From Ulota crispa (lineage: Eukaryota; Streptophyta; Bryopsida; Orthotrichales; Orthotrichaceae), in assembly GCA_963920765.1 (NCBI GenBank), contig OY987250.1, positions 13,570,409 to 13,634,408 on the forward strand: 64,000 nt of DNA, read 5' to 3'. A program made the translations under genes and the position numbers. A model generated the notes under the pieces. The model was not told where the DNA came from, did not search any database, and saw only the letters and a program-made list of their open reading frames with translations. This document shows positions 23,478 to 35,685 of the stretch, in pieces (positions within the stretch are counted from its first letter, which is position 1; every line of letters begins with the position of its first letter).

Positions 23478-23789
23478 ATTGGGATTTTGAGTTTGGTGCT
23501 AATTTGGCGATTGTTTTTTTTTTGTTTTTTTGGGTGCAAATCTGGCTTCTTTCATTTATTTTTTGGTGAAGTCCTCAAGCAATCTCTAGCTTTTTAGTGC
23601 CAAAATACATTAAAGCAAGTGATTGTGACCGCCACAAGTGGGAAAAGGGGTGCAAAAGTAGTCCCTTGAAGGGAGAATTTTGGCGAATCACTCTTGGTGA
23701 AAACACTAGCTCTGGCGCTAATTTCAGCCAACCTAATTTTTTTTGCTTTTTGGCTATTTTTCACCAAAAACAAAAACAGTGGTTTAGAC
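23478..23789. other. Unassigned short segment
   Basis: About 310 bp between two elements. It contains repeated GGTGCTAATTT/GGCGCTAATTT phrases but no identifiable ends or gene. Confidence 0.35.
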
Positions 23790-24735
23790 TAAGGTAGGAG
23801 GCTTGTGAATGGACCATCTAAGCGAAAGTGCGCTTTTGTGGAAAAATCATGGCAACTTGGTAAAATGAAAAAAAAAAAATGATACAAAGCCAAAGAGACA
23901 ATTTTGTGACCATTTAATTTGAATTTTTTTGAGTTAGTATGAATTAACTACAATTTATCAAAGCAAAAGATGCATATGTAGCTATTCTTGATCATGGGTG
24001 GTATAGTGGTGCTTGGTCAGCATCAACCTTTGTAACAAAAACAATTGGATAAGATCACAGCCCCACTCCCTTTTTGTCCAAAGCATGTATTTTGAACTTG
24101 GTTAAGGTCAAGTGCTTGCATATGGTCAATGTTTTCTTTCATCAAGGCCCATTTTGACTCATCAGTTAAAAAGGCGTTTGGTTAGTGTACCAAAAACATG
24201 AGTGAGAAAGCAAATCCAAAGTTTGCAACCACTAGAACTAGGGAAAGTAATGCAAATGGAGTGTTTGATTATATTCAATGCTTGGATAAGGTCACCACTT
24301 ATTTCTAGCCCAAAGTGTTGACGCTAACCAAGCACAATTGTAGCATTCATGATGCAAAGGCGGTTTGTAAATGGAGCACATGAGTCCTAAAAGCAACCAC
24401 CACATATCCAAGAATGCTCCAACAAGGCTTTTAAAGTGTGCAAGCACCCATTCCATATTCTTATACTCAAATCGTGATTGAGAACAAGTTTTCATTTATT
24501 TCAATTTAACATATATCTATATTTTACTAAAAGACAAATCTAAACACAATTATGACCAATAAGCACACTCAATAGTGGTTCATGTCACTCTCTTAAGTTC
24601 CTAAAATAGTACATACACAAGTACAAGTTTCTGAACATAGAGAATGTAACCCATTTAAGAACCTATGTGCACAATTTTTGTAACCCCCACATGGTCGGTT
24701 CAAAATGCATGATCCGAATCATAGCCTCCTACCTT
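23790..24735. mobile_element. MITE with TAAGGTAGGAGGC ends (F2)
   Basis: It starts TAAGGTAGGAGGCTTGTG and ends ATAGCCTCCTACCTTA, 946 bp. A Tc1/mariner-like MITE (G2, 24004-24340) lies inside. It is repeated in mirror image from 33540 into the gap. Confidence 0.6.
24004..24340. mobile_element. Tc1/mariner-like MITE, copy G2
   Basis: The left end is TAGTGGTGCTTGGTCAGC and the right end GACGCTAACCAAGCACAATTG, next to TA on both sides. It is nested in F2, and its mirror copy is at 33935-34271. Confidence 0.55.
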
Positions 24736-25204
24736 AACGATTGGACAAAACACTAAAAGTGGCACCCCTCCCGTACTGTCTTTGAGCACTTCCACATCAT
24801 CCAAGAGTGTTGGAGAAAAAAGTTGTTATAAACCAAGAGTATTCATCTATTGAACAAATTTGGAACAACCCTCATAGCAAGCCCCAAAATCTCATTATCT
24901 TATTCATTGATGTGTCTATATTGGTTCCCAAAAAGAAGCCCAAGTTTTGCCCTTCAAACAACTTGCATGGTATAGAACATACTTGGGAATGTTTTTTGGC
25001 TTGCACCATTGTTATTAAAGTCTTATGCAAGTTTGATCATGCACACCAAATTCCAATTCTAAAAATTCAAAATCCCCATTTTTGGTGATATATAATCCGC
25101 AATATTCATGGTTTTACATAATAATTGATTGAAAAACAATGGTGATGAGTTTTTGAGATTTAGTTGCACAAATATGTAGCAAACATCCATACAAAGGTCA
25201 TTCC
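24736..25204. other. Unassigned repeat-like segment
   Basis: The part at 25010-25200 recurs inverted at about 26440-26640 (blocks such as AAAATGGGGATTT and TTATGTAAAACCATGAATATT) and more loosely near 52700. It is therefore part of a dispersed repeat whose ends I could not define. Confidence 0.4.
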
Positions 25205-25208
25205 TTAA

Positions 25209-26141
25209 CCCCTAAAGGACCAAGCCCTTTTTTCAATGAAAGTTACTAAAAATTGCCACTTTTGGGGGAATGAGTATAAAGGTAAGAAAAACAATCAATT
25301 TTGGAAACCCAACCGTAAAATCTTGCCCTAGACTACAAGAGGTACTTGTGGGACAAAAATCAACTCGTTCTAGATGTCAAGGAGTGAGATATTGACATCT
25401 GAAGTGAAAAAAAAAAAAAAAAAATCCCTATTGCCCAAAAATTTCAAAAGCCTTGGACTGTCCCTAAATCAAAAAAATTGCTCTACACAAAGTTGAGGTT
25501 TATTTTTTCCATGTAGAAGACCAAGTCAGGTCAGTGTGGGAGAATTTTCAAATGAATTGGAGGTGTGAATCATACTTTGTAAAATCTTGCAATGCCGTAA
25601 GGTCATGAAATTTGCATATACACTAGGCAAAATTGGAGGAATTATGTAAAATTCAGAAATTTAAACTACTTTGATCCAAATGGTGAAAACCAAGGAATCT
25701 TAGTCTACTACAACTTGGAAAAAAATGAAGTCAAAAAACAAATTCACAAATAGCACAAAAAAGTAAAGCACCAAAGGCAAAAGGAGTGGAAGTATGGGAG
25801 TCATGTACCTGCCCGCAAACAAAAACTTTTCACTTAGAAATCAAAATTGGATGATTTAAAGCTCCCACATATGTATAAATCTAAAGAACCAATTTCAGAT
25901 TTTTATTTTGAGAAAATCTCATTTAAAAAAAAAATGGTTGCCCAATCTCCTCTATTTTTCAAAAATTCATGCATAACTTCTTTTAATAAATGTTGGAATG
26001 AAGGACAAATTAAATGCTTGCGGAGATCTTTGAATTCCCCATCATCAATAAAAGTTTCAAAAAATCACACAAAGTAGTTTAGCCATAGGTACATGCTCTA
26101 AATCCCATTTATGTCCAGAAGGAACAATGGTCCTTTAGGGG
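25209..26141. mobile_element. TTAA-flanked MITE, subfamily B copy 2
   Basis: A 933 bp element starts CCCCTAAAGGACCAAGCCC and ends TGGTCCTTTAGGGG, with TTAA at 25205-25208 and 26142-26145. Its right TTAA is the inner boundary of the long inverted repeat. Confidence 0.85.
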
Positions 26142-26658
26142 TTAACAAGCATTTCCAAAAAGCTTCAAAGCTCTTTTCAAAAAGATTTCTATGTTGAGGT
26201 GCCCATGTCCAAATTTTATAAAATAGACATTGTTTCATGGTGATTGGATATTTCTACTTGACTCATATACTATGACTAAGTTTGTCCCTTTGAACGTGAT
26301 GATATGTTTACTTTACCAAAAACTACTTAGAAACTAAAATATGTATTTTACAAAATTGAGTCATACCACACTTCACATTGAAATCTTCATAGTACATATT
26401 GTGTTTCCATAATAGGATTTAATTTAACATGGAAGATGTGCGTATGAATGTTTGCTACATATATATGCAATCAAATCTCGAAGATTCATCACCAATGTTT
26501 TTCAAGCAGTTATTATGTAAAACCATGAATATTACGGAGTGTATATCACCAAAAATGGGGATTTCAATTTCTTGGAATTGGAATTTGGTGTGCATGATCA
26601 AAATTGCATAAGACTTCAATATCAATGATGCAAGATAAAAAAAAATACCCAATTACTT

Positions 26659-26735
26659 TCTATATCATGCAAGTTGCTTGCTATTCTATATCATGCAAGT
26701 TGCTTGCTATTCTATATCATGCAAGTTGCTTGCAT
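26659..26735. repeat. 26-bp tandem repeat, three units
   Basis: The phrase CTATATCATGCAAGTTGCTT occurs three times in a row, with TGCTATT between units. Confidence 0.9.
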
Positions 26736-28865
26736 AGCAAAAAAAAAAAAAAGAAAACCTGAACTTCTTTCCAGGGACTGTACAAGTGTAAGTGCAAAGT
26801 ACCAAATAAGGAATATTACAACATTTTGGCTTTTTATTTGTATTTTATTTATTATAGTGCCATTTCAAAATATTGCACTAAAAGTATGGGGGTAGAGCAA
26901 CCTTTGTTGGGTTCTTTTTCCTTCTTTTTAATGGCAGACATTGGAGAGTTAACTTTCGTTTCATTTTGATTTACTTCTTATTGTTATTTTGGTTTCTATA
27001 TTATTATTTTTGGCATTGTTCCTAGGTAGAGACGGGATACTTTTCCTTTGTATGGTCGTACCACAAGAAGAGTAGGGGATGATTCTTTCTAATGCAACAT
27101 TTTTTAGAAAACAGTGTGTCTCTCTTAATCATTTGTGTTAGTTTATTCCTGAAAGAGAATAAATGGAGCATGTTTAGTGAAAGTGTTTTTATCTTCGTTC
27201 TACCTTATTAATGAAAGGAAAACAGGTTTTTGTTTTTTGTGGGACCAAATATTTAGAATAAGTTGCTTTTGCGCAATGAGCGGGCAGATCCAACAAACAA
27301 ACAAAAAAGTCAAATGAAATGTCAAAAAATCGGTTAAAATTTGATTAAGTTGGGTAAAAACTATTTAAATTTATGGGAAGTATCTAATTATAGTAAATCG
27401 TGTAAGCAATATCTGGTGTATGTGTCAAAATAATTGGTTGAATATGAGAAATGCAAGATTCTTATGGAAGAAACTCAAAACCTGTATAGACAGTGCTTGT
27501 GCATACTTGGTTAACAAAGCAATGACATCCAAGGATGGCAAGTGGAAGGACCATGATTGGTAGCAGATGTCCATTTGGATTATGAGTCTTATTCAAATGT
27601 CAATGTCATGGTAGCAAAAGCAGCAAGATGATGTCTGATAAAGTCTATGGTGTAGAAACAAAAGCAAAGATACTCATTTGTAGCCATATTAAGCCTCACC
27701 CACATGAAAACATCACATTGGAGTTGGAAGTCATGGATGAAAAATGCATGCAGAATAGTTTAGTGGTAATAAGTACAAAGAAGAGCAATGTGCAAGGTGT
27801 GAAAATATTCTCCATTACATTGGATATTTTTTTACCTTGAAATTATTATCTATAAATAATTATATGATTGTACAATAGCTACAAACGTCTCTTGCATCAC
27901 ATCCAATTGCATTGGTAAAACAATAAAACTAATAATGAAGTACTTGATATTTTGAAAAATCAATGTCTATCTTGCAATGTGTCTAGTTGGAAGGTGCAAG
28001 CAAAGTGATTTCATAATTGCCTCATGTTGATGGTATTTTTGAAATGTGCATTGATAACCTAGTCTTGCACAATTTTGGCATGATCACAGTCACACCTTCA
28101 AATACAGAAGTTTTGAATACAAGGTTGTTATTGAAATATCATGTCCCACTCTTTAAATTATTTTAAGCCTTGACAATATTACAGATTTTGCAATTTTCTC
28201 AAATTTAGCATTGTTAGTTTTTCCTTGAAAATGGGCCATAATTGCAAACAAACACAAAAGTCCAAATCTAAAGTATTAGACATCTCAAATTTTCATACGT
28301 TCTAATAATTAATCAATTATTTATTTCTCCAGCTAATAAATGAATGTATACATAAAAATAGTTTTTTTTAAATACCAGAAACATTAATAAATAATTCAAA
28401 ATGAATTGAACAATTTTCTCCACTATCTATTATCTTGTTTCAAATAAAAAAGATTACCGTCTTTCTTCTATGGAAAGGGATTTACTGACTTGTTCATTAT
28501 TTTTTGTTTGAGATTAATGAAATTAGAGTACTTCTCACCTACTCATTAGCCAAAAAAGTTTAAAAACCTTTTTTCAAACAATAAAACCAAAGTTTATGAG
28601 GTTTATCAAGCAAACGATTTTCAAATATTAGAAGAAAACTTTGGATCCCACGTCTTTAAAACCCCTTTTCTCAAATTCTATGATGATACTTGACACGTGC
28701 ATATATTCAAAATTTTGAAAAAACAAATTATTCATTTCATATGTTTAGTATGTGTCATTTTATTTTGTTCTATTTAAAATTATTTCAGAAAATCAAATCA
28801 AAATTACATAATTTTAATAAATATTATCAAAAAGAGGATCCTTTTGGACGTGTTAAAACCCCAAC

Positions 28866-29194
28866 TAGGGTAGGAGGTTCTAAAAGCGTGCAGGTTCTAA
28901 AATAGTGCACCTCCTCAAATGTAATATGCTTGTACATGTTTTTTTGCATAGCCCTTCAATAATGTACAAGTAATGTACATTTGAGGAGGTGCGCCACTTA
29001 AGAACCCTATGGCCTTTCTACTTCAAAATTTCATGACTATTCCACAAAACTCCAAAATATATGAAATAACTTGAGTTAGATGCCTGTTCCTCTTGTCTTT
29101 CAAGGAAAGTTTATTGATAAATATTTTAAGAAGTTTCGCCTCCCAAAATTCATTTTCAGTCCTTAGATGCTCCATTCATGAGCCTCCTACCTTA
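28866..29194. mobile_element. MITE with TAGGGTAGGAGG ends (F3)
   Basis: A 329 bp segment starts TAGGGTAGGAGGTTCTAAAA and ends GAGCCTCCTACCTTA. Inner inverted blocks pair GTGCACCTCCTCAAATGTA with TACATTTGAGGAGGTGCGC. Confidence 0.55.
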
Positions 29195-29927
29195 CATGTG
29201 CATGTTACTTGTTTATTGTTGGATATTCAAAGTTAATTCAAAGTTGTTGTTTTAGAAGATTCTATATAATTTATCTGAGTTTTAGTCAAGGTTGAAATAC
29301 AGCTTTTAAATATGTATAAAATTTTGAAATATAAACTCACATCATTGATAAGATGAAATACAAATTTATTTCATTCAATTTTTATATGATTTTGAAAATT
29401 CAATCATAGAACTTACAGATTGTAATATATTATGTACTTCCATTTTTCTTAATTTTTGTTTTGAATGATACAGTAACTTTTCGTTAAGTCTAACGTAAAC
29501 ATTGCTTGAATAAAATCCTTAGCATTTTCAGTTTCTATATACTTGTGAACACAATCGGAAATTGTGGAGTGGTGTCACTATGCATAACATTGCTTCTACC
29601 GATAAAAAGAACACGTGACATTATTTTGTTCTAGCAAAAAATTATGCAAGCTAAGTGCCTCATGTTTGGGCAATCTTGCGTTTGTGCAATTGGTTACTTG
29701 GGCTCAACCTTTGTTTCCATTGGCTTAAATGTCATAATGTTCTTGCATGAGGTCCTTACCCTACACATTATTTTTGATGAAAATGTGCAAAAATTGAACA
29801 CATAAAAGTATGCAATTTCATACAATTAGCACACATTTAATACATGCATATGTTGGTTATTATTGGTTAATTGGTATACGCATGGTTGTACCAATGGGTT
29901 TAATAAGATGATGCATCAACTCTATGC

Positions 29928-30110
29928 CACATCACCCCCTATGGCACATCATCCCCTATGTCACATCACCCCCTATCCCCATGCCCCCTATCCATGTGCC
30001 CCATATCCATGTGCCTCCTATTCATGTGCCTCCTATCCATGCGCCCCCTATCCATGCGCCCCCTATCCATGCGCCCCCTATCCTTGTGATCCCTATCTCT
30101 ATGCCCCCAA
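29928..30110. repeat. 15-bp minisatellite
   Basis: About eight to twelve degenerate units of CCATGCGCCCCCTAT. The multiple-of-three unit yields a chance frame of Pro-Tyr-Pro-Cys-Ala repeats, which is not treated as a gene. Confidence 0.85.
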
Positions 30111-30197
30111 ATTTTACTTTATTCCATTTACGAATTTAGTTAAACTTGTACTCTATTCTATTTTACTTTTCATCCTATGTAGGATTCTTTTATAAAA

Positions 30198-30222
30198 TTA
30201 GATTAGATTAGATTAGATTAGA
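30198..30222. repeat. (GATTA)n microsatellite
   Basis: Five GATTA units in a row. Confidence 0.85.
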
Positions 30223-31062
30223 AAAAGGTTGTATTCTATTCTTGATTGTGTTCTTCTATGTAAAGAAAAGGTTGTATTCAATTTCTATAACAATAGGCAC
30301 ATGTCAAGTTTGACTAAAAGCAAAATAATTTTAGGCTCAATTACACAAAACATTTCCTCCGCTATAAAACAGTTCTTATTTTTATCTGCGCCCTCCAATT
30401 TCAAACTTTACTCATGCAATAAAACATTTGTTTTTGTTTACATTACATTTCCTTGCAAAAATGCAATTTTTGATTTTTTTATCCATGCAATAACAGGAAT
30501 GTAATTTTTTTCTCGCGCAAAAAATAAATAAGTAAATATATATTTCTATATATAAAAAGCTTAGATTTATTAGTTGGGTAGTTGGGTGTTGCTCCAAGAA
30601 GATTAAGTGGCAGTTATGTGGCAGTTATTCTTACTTCTATGGTTATGTGGCAATTACGGTTGTCCTTGGGGATGGGGTATACACGGGAATAGGGGGTGGT
30701 CGTTTGGAGAAGAAGGCGAAGCGTGTAGGTAGGCATAGTACAAGTAAGCTCATTATAACGGAAAGGAGAAGAATCTTGAAGAAGGCAATTATGAGGAAGG
30801 TCATGTTGATTTTTTTGCAAGGATCCCCTCCCGTGATGGCCCTCCACCAAAATAGCGGGTACAAGGGTCCACTAGTATATATACAACACCATATTAGGTA
30901 AATTGCGAAAAACAATCTATTTTGGGACTTTCACTATTTCTGTCATTATGTAAAATTTAGTAGCATATTATAAAAATTTAAGCATGCACTTTCTTGTATA
31001 ATAATGAAGCCTCAATGATTGCCTCCAAGAATTTCAAATAAGTACAACTTTCACAAGAAGAA

Positions 31063-31173
31063 AAACATGTCCTAAATGACTAATCCACAATGACTGCAAA
31101 TGTCCTAAATGACTAAAATTGAGTCATTTAGGACATTTGCAATCATTGTGGACCACTTATTTAGGACATGTTT
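31063..31173. ncRNA. Compact hairpin, miRNA-precursor-like
   Basis: Arms of about 52 bases flank a loop of about 7 bases. AACATGTCCTAAATGACTAA pairs with the segment ending TTATTTAGGACATGTT, and CAAATGTCCTAAATGACT pairs with AGTCATTTAGGACATTTG. The few mismatches are scattered. Size and pairing suit a small-RNA precursor, but a tiny MITE is equally possible. Transcription is unknown and strand cannot be set. Confidence 0.4.
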
Positions 31174-32133
31174 CCTTCTAGTGTTTAAGCTATAACTATG
31201 CCTACATTTACTATATATAAGACTAAGGTGGAGTACAAAATGGTCCTCCGTTTTTCCCAATTAACCTAATATGGTAAAGTACACAAATTTCTTATCCAAG
31301 TAGTAATTATTCATGCAGTTTTTTATTATTTTTTTAAATTTTTTACCCTGCAATTTTGTTACATTTATTATTATTTACCCACATATTTTTTACACACACA
31401 ATTTTTTATCCATACATTTTTACCTACGCAATTTTTTTAACCAAGCAAGTTTTTACCTATGCAGGTTTAGTTACTCACACGGTAAAATGATCTTGGTAAA
31501 AGGATCGCCAGATGGGTAAACAATTCTGTTATATAGATAGATGGATGGACTAGGTGTGTAAACGATATGATCCTGTTCTTTCCATGATCCTTGTATTTTA
31601 TAAAAAACTAAAACTAAGATTATTGGGGGGTATTTTGATCAAGAATAGGCAATACAACATGATAAAATTCATTCAAAGACCTCAAAATTCAAAGGGAGGC
31701 CTTCTGTAATCACTGGCTTGTACTTGCTACCTATTTTATTGTCTAAACATTTGTTTTAGAGCTTTCATAAGCAAGGAATTTCTATATGACGAAAATACAT
31801 TTTTTTTCACAAATTGTGACATTATCATCTCCTTGATATACAATCAATTTCTTAAAAAAGTTCTTGAACTTTGTTTTACAAAGTTTACAAGAATCAATGA
31901 TATTGGTTAACAAAACATTTTTAACCATATGAATATTTCAGTATAAGAAAAGATTAGAAACAATTTTCATATAGGTTTTCTTTAATTGAAAACCTCAAAA
32001 AAATTGAGGTTTAAGAATGAAAAGCTAAATACTCTATGCGCAATTATCACCAAATTCTTTTAAAATCATGATATGCATATTGGAATATTTATGATTAATA
32101 TCAAAAAACTTATTTCAATAAATATTCTTTAAA

Positions 32134-33066
32134 CCCCTAAAGGAACATTGTTCCTTCTGGACATAAATGGGATTTAGAGCATGTACCTATGGCTAAACTA
32201 CTTTGTGTGATTTTTTGAAACTTTTATTGATGATGGGGAATTCAAAGATCTCCGCAAGCATTTAATTTGTCCTTCATTCCAACATTTATTAAAAGAAGTT
32301 ATGCATGAATTTTTGAAAAATAGAGGAGATTGGGCAACCATTTTTTTTTTAAATGAGATTTTCTCAAAATAAAAATCTGAAATTGGTTCTTTAGATTTAT
32401 ACATATGTGGGAGCTTTAAATCATCCAATTTTGATTTCTAAGTGAAAAGTTTTTGTTTGCGGGCAGGTACATGACTCCCATACTTCCACTCCTTTTGCCT
32501 TTGGTGCTTTACTTTTTTGTGCTATTTGTGAATTTGTTTTTTGACTTCATTTTTTTCCAAGTTGTAGTAGACTAAGATTCCTTGGTTTTCACCATTTGGA
32601 TCAAAGTAGTTTAAATTTCTGAATTTTACATAATTCCTCCAATTTTGCCTAGTGTATATGCAAATTTCATGACCTTACGGCATTGCAAGATTTTACAAAG
32701 TATGATTCACACCTCCAATTCATTTGAAAATTCTCCCACACTGACCTGACTTGGTCTTCTACATGGAAAAAATAAACCTCAACTTTGTGTAGAGCAATTT
32801 TTTTGATTTAGGGACAGTCCAAGGCTTTTGAAATTTTTGGGCAATAGGGATTTTTTTTTTTTTTTTTTCACTTCAGATGTCAATATCTCACTCCTTGACA
32901 TCTAGAACGAGTTGATTTTTGTCCCACAAGTACCTCTTGTAGTCTAGGGCAAGATTTTACGGTTGGGTTTCCAAAATTGATTGTTTTTCTTACCTTTATA
33001 CTCATTCCCCCAAAAGTGGCAATTTTTAGTAACTTTCATTGAAAAAAGGGCTTGGTCCTTTAGGGG
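32134..33066. mobile_element. TTAA-flanked MITE, subfamily B copy 3
   Basis: The mirror copy of 25209-26141 within the right arm, with TTAA at 33067-33070 and a one-base variant TAAA at 32130-32133. Confidence 0.85.
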
Positions 33067-33539
33067 TTAAGGAATGACCTTTGTATGGATGTTTGCTACA
33101 TATTTGTGCAACTAAATCTCAAAAACTCATCACCATTGTTTTTCAATCAATTATTATGTAAAACCATGAATATTGCGGATTATATATCACCAAAAATGGG
33201 GATTTTGAATTTTTAGAATTGGAATTTGGTGTGCATGATCAAACTTGCATAAGACTTTAATAACAATGGTGCAAGCCAAAAAACATTCCCAAGTATGTTC
33301 TATACCATGCAAGTTGTTTGAAGGGCAAAACTTGGGCTTCTTTTTGGGAACCAATATAGACACATCAATGAATAAGATAATGAGATTTTGGGGCTTGCTA
33401 TGAGGGTTGTTCCAAATTTGTTCAATAGATGAATACTCTTGGTTTATAACAACTTTTTTCTCCAACACTCTTGGATGATGTGGAAGTGCTCAAAGACAGT
33501 ACGGGAGGGGTGCCACTTTTAGTGTTTTGTCCAATCGTT

Positions 33540-34479
33540 AAGGTAGGAGGCTATGATTCGGATCATGCATTTTGAACCGACCATGTGGGGGTTACAAAAA
33601 TTGTGCACATAGGTTCTTAAATGGGTTACATTCTCTATGTTCAGAAACTTGTACTTGTGTATGTACTATTTTAGGAACTTAAGAGAGTGACATGAACCAC
33701 TATTGAGTGTGCTTATTGGTCATAATTGTGTTTAGATTTGTCTTTTAGTAAAATATAGATATATGTTAAATTGAAATAAATGAAAACTTGTTCTCAATCA
33801 CGATTTGAGTATAAGAATATGGAATGGGTGCTTGCACACTTTAAAAGCCTTGTTGGAGCATTCTTGGATATGTGGTGGTTGCTTTTAGGACTCATGTGCT
33901 CCATTTACAAACCGCCTTTGCATCATGAATGCTACAATTGTGCTTGGTTAGCGTCAACACTTTGGGCTAGAAATAAGTGGTGACCTTATCCAAGCATTGA
34001 ATATAATCAAACACTCCATTTGCATTACTTTCCCTAGTTCTAGTGGTTGCAAACTTTGGATTTGCTTTCTCACTCATGTTTTTGGTACACTAACCAAACG
34101 CCTTTTTAACTGATGAGTCAAAATGGGCCTTGATGAAAGAAAACATTGACCATATGCAAGCACTTGACCTTAACCAAGTTCAAAATACATGCTTTGGACA
34201 AAAAGGGAGTGGGGCTGTGATCTTATCCAATTGTTTTTGTTACAAAGGTTGATGCTGACCAAGCACCACTATACCACCCATGATCAAGAATAGCTACATA
34301 TGCATCTTTTGCTTTGATAAATTGTAGTTAATTCATACTAACTCAAAAAAATTCAAATTAAATGGTCACAAAATTGTCTCTTTGGCTTTGTATCATTTTT
34401 TTTTTTTCATTTTACCAAGTTGCCATGATTTTTCCACAAAAGCGCACTTTCGCTTAGATGGTCCATTCACAAGCCTCCT
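33540..34479. mobile_element. Mirror copy of F2 with nested G element
   Basis: The inverted copy of 23790-24735. The nested Tc1/mariner-like element lies at 33935-34271. The last few bases fall in the gap. Confidence 0.6.
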
Positions 34480-34679
34480 NNNNNNNNNNNNNNNNNNNNN
34501 NNNNNNNNNNNNNNNNNNNNNNNNNNNNNNNNNNNNNNNNNNNNNNNNNNNNNNNNNNNNNNNNNNNNNNNNNNNNNNNNNNNNNNNNNNNNNNNNNNNN
34601 NNNNNNNNNNNNNNNNNNNNNNNNNNNNNNNNNNNNNNNNNNNNNNNNNNNNNNNNNNNNNNNNNNNNNNNNNNNNNNN
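34480..34679. other. Assembly gap, 200 N
   Basis: Exactly 200 Ns, a round number typical of a scaffolding gap of unknown true size. Frames reported through it are meaningless. Confidence 0.98.
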
Positions 34680-34944
34680 CATGGCCTTTTTCCTTAGGAA
34701 TTTCACCTTCTGAAGGGTAGCTGCCCGATTTTTCACAAGACATTTTTGAATATTCAAACCATTGTAACTTCTAATCCACATGGTGGAAAAATTTGAAATT
34801 TTTTTGACATCTTCTAAAACTATTTCTACAAGATCCTATGGTCACATATTCATAAAAATGACATTGTTTTCAAATTTGGTTGATGCTCTAAAAATGGCAG
34901 TTTTGAAGAGTTTTTGGTGAAAACTTTGCTCGGTCCTTCAAAGG
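34680..34944. mobile_element. TTAA-flanked MITE, subfamily A copy 2, partial
   Basis: Inverted relative to copy 1. It ends GGTCCTTCAAAGG followed by TTAA at 34945-34948. The other part lies in the gap. It matches the first 265 bases of the copy at 35686 in reverse. Confidence 0.7.
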
Positions 34945-35065
34945 TTAAAGGTGCCATTTAATTCCAAAAATGACTGTTCATTCTTGAATTGTTATTGTTA
35001 ACTTGATAAACGTTACTGCCCAAAACGACTTTAGAAAATACATACTCCATATTAAGGACCTTTCT

Positions 35066-35535
35066 TTTTTATTACATGGGACATAGCGGCTGGGGCTAGA
35101 TGGCATGCTATTTTGGCTAGGCCCCAGCTGCTTTTCCAGCGTGGCCCTGTTTGCTCTTCCTGCCCGACCCCTCCTCCTACTCGCTTCCTTCCTCTCTCCC
35201 GCTCGCTTCCTCCCTCCCTTTGGCTTCCTCCCTCCCTTTGGCTTCCTCCCTCTCGTTCGCTTCTTGTTAAGTTGTTGTAGGAATGTCAAGAAGCTAGCAA
35301 TACCAAGAGCAAGCGACATGGAGCAACATAGCAACAACTTAACGGGAACCAAGTGGGAGGGAGGAAGCTGAAGGGAGGGAGGAAGCAAGCGGGAGAGAGG
35401 AAGGAAGCAAGCAGGAAGAGGGGTCGGACAGAAAGAGCTGGCAGAACCATGTTGGAAAAGCAGCTAGGGCCAGCCAAAGCGGCATGCCATCTAGCACCAG
35501 CCGAACATAGCCTTGTTGTTGGCCATGTATTATTA
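35066..35535. mobile_element. GC-rich hairpin MITE
   Basis: The left arm contains GCGGCTGGGGCTAGATGGC and the right arm GCCATCTAGCACCAGCCG. Arms of about 210 bp meet near 35300 (TTCTTGTTAAGTTGTTG against CAACAACTTAACGGG). The left arm holds direct CTTCCTCCCTCCCTTTGG repeats. Composition is unlike the AT-rich surroundings. Outer ends TATTACATGG and CCATGTATTA are approximate. Confidence 0.65.
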
Positions 35536-35685
35536 CTTGTACACAAAAAAAAAACGCAATAATAATGGTTCATTTTGCAGGTTAAATTGAATTCTTACTC
35601 TTCAAACTTGTATAGATCTTAAGTTTTCCTACCAATCTATGCAAATAACTAAACGTTTCTATTTCAAAGCTCACCACAGGTTTAA

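Larger units (their letters stand above)
23796..26145. repeat. Left arm of a 2.35 kb inverted repeat
   Basis: Position x here pairs with 58275 minus x in the right arm (32130-34479). Three frames translated from each arm (67, 93 and 76 codons) are identical, and an 18-base poly-A tract at about 25407-25424 has the same length in the other arm. I saw differences only in the last ~20 bases at the inner end. The arm ends at the TTAA of an element. Its true outer limit is unknown because the right arm meets an assembly gap. Confidence 0.9.
26146..32129. other. Spacer between inverted-repeat arms, no gene
   Basis: About 6 kb of AT-rich DNA. Apart from the MITE, minisatellite, tandem repeats and small hairpin listed separately, I see no gene. 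Frames of 60-90 codons are unlike known proteins. Confidence 0.5.
32130..34479. repeat. Right arm of the 2.35 kb inverted repeat
   Basis: The mirror of 23796-26145. At the inner end it differs by single bases (AGGAACATTG against AGGACCATTG; TAAA against TTAA). At the outer end it runs straight into 200 Ns, five bases before the expected end of the F2 mirror element. Confidence 0.9.

Noticed and set aside
25847-26077. 76-codon frame present identically in two places (also 32198-32428)
   Set aside because: It lies in a TTAA MITE duplicated by the inverted repeat; identity reflects the duplication, not protein constraint. The same holds for the 93- and 67-codon pairs.
34382-34781. Frames of 79-116 codons on both strands
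   Set aside because: They are made of the 200-N gap and contain undefined residues.
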